From contig USIC01000047.1 in the NCBI GenBank assembly GCA_900554555.1, positions 1 through 6,623 of the forward strand: DNA of 6,623 nucleotides, given 5' to 3'. Both the position numbers and the translations under genes were made by a program. The stretch comes from an uncultured Solobacterium sp. (GTDB taxonomy: Bacteria > Bacillota_I > Bacilli_A > Erysipelotrichales > Erysipelotrichaceae). Position 1 is the stretch's first letter. Every line of letters begins with the position of its first letter. The notes below the pieces were generated by a model. The model saw only the letters and a program-made list of their open reading frames with translations. It was not told where the DNA came from and ran no database searches. This document shows, piece by piece, positions 5,862 through 6,623 of the stretch.

Positions 5862-6623
5862 TTAGCCTACGGCTACATTTTCTTCAATACATCTACCTAA
5901 GCATTGATTGCGGAATGGGAACATACCATAAATCAAGGTGAGTCCTCCAATACGTCCAGCGAACATTAGGAAGATTAAAATCATTCTTGAAATAATCGTT
6001 AAATCACGTGTGATACCAAGAGTTAAACCTACGGTAGCGATTGCGGATGCGGTCTCATACATTGCAGTTATCATTGGAACATTCTCAATGACACTAATAA
6101 TCATTGCGGCGCCTATACATAATGAGATATATAGCATCAAGATTGTGGCAGCGTTACGTACGACTGTCTCTGGGATTGTTCTACCGAAACTCTCTGTACG
6201 GGAACGGTTTCTAAAGATTGCCATACTTGTTGTGACTAATACGAAGAAGGTTGTTATCTTCATACCACCACCGGTAGAACCTGGTGCAGCACCAATTAAC
6301 ATTAATATAATCTGTAAGAAGATACTGGATTCAGTCATCTTTGTAAGGTCTACTGTATTAAATCCAGCAGTACGTGGTGTTACAGATTGGAAGAAGGATG
6401 CTAGGATTCTTGTGCCTAAAGGCATGCCTGTAAAATCCACAAAGAAGAAGTAGATTGCAGGGAATACGACTAGGATTGCGGTCATCAATAAGATGATCTT
6501 AGACTGCATGTGGTAACGGTGTAGATTCAACTTATATTCTTTGATATCTGCCCAAGTGGCGAAGCTCAATCCACCAATCAGAATCAAAGACATAATTGAG
6601 ATATTAATAATTGGATTGGATAC
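5862..6623 (-). CDS. ktrB: K+ transporter membrane subunit KtrB/TrkH, C-terminal part (start outside window)
   Basis: The frame is open to the window edge, so only the last 253 residues of a protein of usually about 440-450 are visible; an internal ATG at 6593 is not the true start. The segment covers the second half of the four-repeat channel fold. The third selectivity-filter loop is T-P-R-T-A-G-F-N-T at visible residues 82-90. The intramembrane gating loop G-A-A-P-G-S-T-G-G-G is at 111-120. The fourth filter loop, A-T-V-G-L-T-L-G, is at 196-203, followed by G-R-I-G-G-L-T at 223-229, typical of the last membrane helix. The end, E-E-N-V-A-V-G, fits KtrB C-termini that contact the KtrA ring. 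Length and partner favour the Ktr type over proteobacterial TrkH. It is the membrane pore of Na+-dependent K+ uptake and lies upstream of ktrA in one transcription unit. Confidence 0.93.
   Translation of the reverse strand, partial: VSNPIINISIMSLILIGGLSFATWADIKEYKLNLHRYHMQSKIILLMTAILVVFPAIYFFFVDFTGMPLGTRILASFFQSVTPRTAGFNTVDLTKMTESSIFLQIILMLIGAAPGSTGGGMKITTFFVLVTTSMAIFRNRSRTESFGRTIPETVVRNAATILMLYISLCIGAAMIISVIENVPMITAMYETASAIATVGLTLGITRDLTIISRMILIFLMFAGRIGGLTLIYGMFPFRNQCLGRCIEENVAVG

Noticed and set aside
5938..6453. Open frame of 171 codons on the + strand inside ktrB
   Set aside because: It is antisense to the clear KtrB filter and gating motifs, and its composition is that of a shadow frame.

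Overview
The window looks like chromosomal DNA from a low-GC Gram-positive bacterium (Firmicutes). The support is A+T-rich sequence, purine-rich Shine-Dalgarno sites, a lipobox-anchored ABC-transporter binding protein, and a Ktr-type K+ uptake pair. The feel of the proteins is that of an anaerobic or host-associated lineage such as Erysipelotrichia or Clostridia, but this is an impression and not a search result. No mobile element, CRISPR array, tRNA or rRNA was seen.

Layout. (1) 1-477 (+): the 3' end of an unrecognised multi-pass membrane protein. (2) 478-719: an intergenic region dense in structure. It has a plausible sigma-A promoter, a roughly 109-nt candidate small RNA with two CCCCUU motifs that resembles the RsaE/RoxS family in architecture, that RNA's terminator, and a second, bidirectional terminator. 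(3) 720-4192 (-): a ferric-siderophore uptake operon transcribed in the order permease, ATPase, substrate-binding lipoprotein, cytoplasmic siderophore-type esterase. The permease reading frame is full length except for one in-frame TAG at codon 93, exactly where the family normally has a Gln. (4) 4193-4359: the divergent control region, with a promoter for the operon and two perfect inverted repeats that could be operators. (5) 4360-5199 (+): an AraC-family regulator, the likely local controller of the uptake operon. (6) 5196-6623 (-): ktrA and the C-terminal part of ktrB, a K+ uptake system whose stop codon overlaps that of the AraC gene.

How the genes work together: the lipoprotein would capture an Fe-siderophore outside the membrane, a permease homodimer with the ATPase would import it, and the esterase would cleave the ester backbone in the cytoplasm to release iron. 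The divergent AraC protein and the two palindromes suggest control by iron and/or substrate. If the amber codon is real and not suppressed, the importer is dead although its other three genes look intact. The KtrAB pair is functionally separate. The two observations most worth checking are the RsaE-like small RNA and the single amber codon in the permease.
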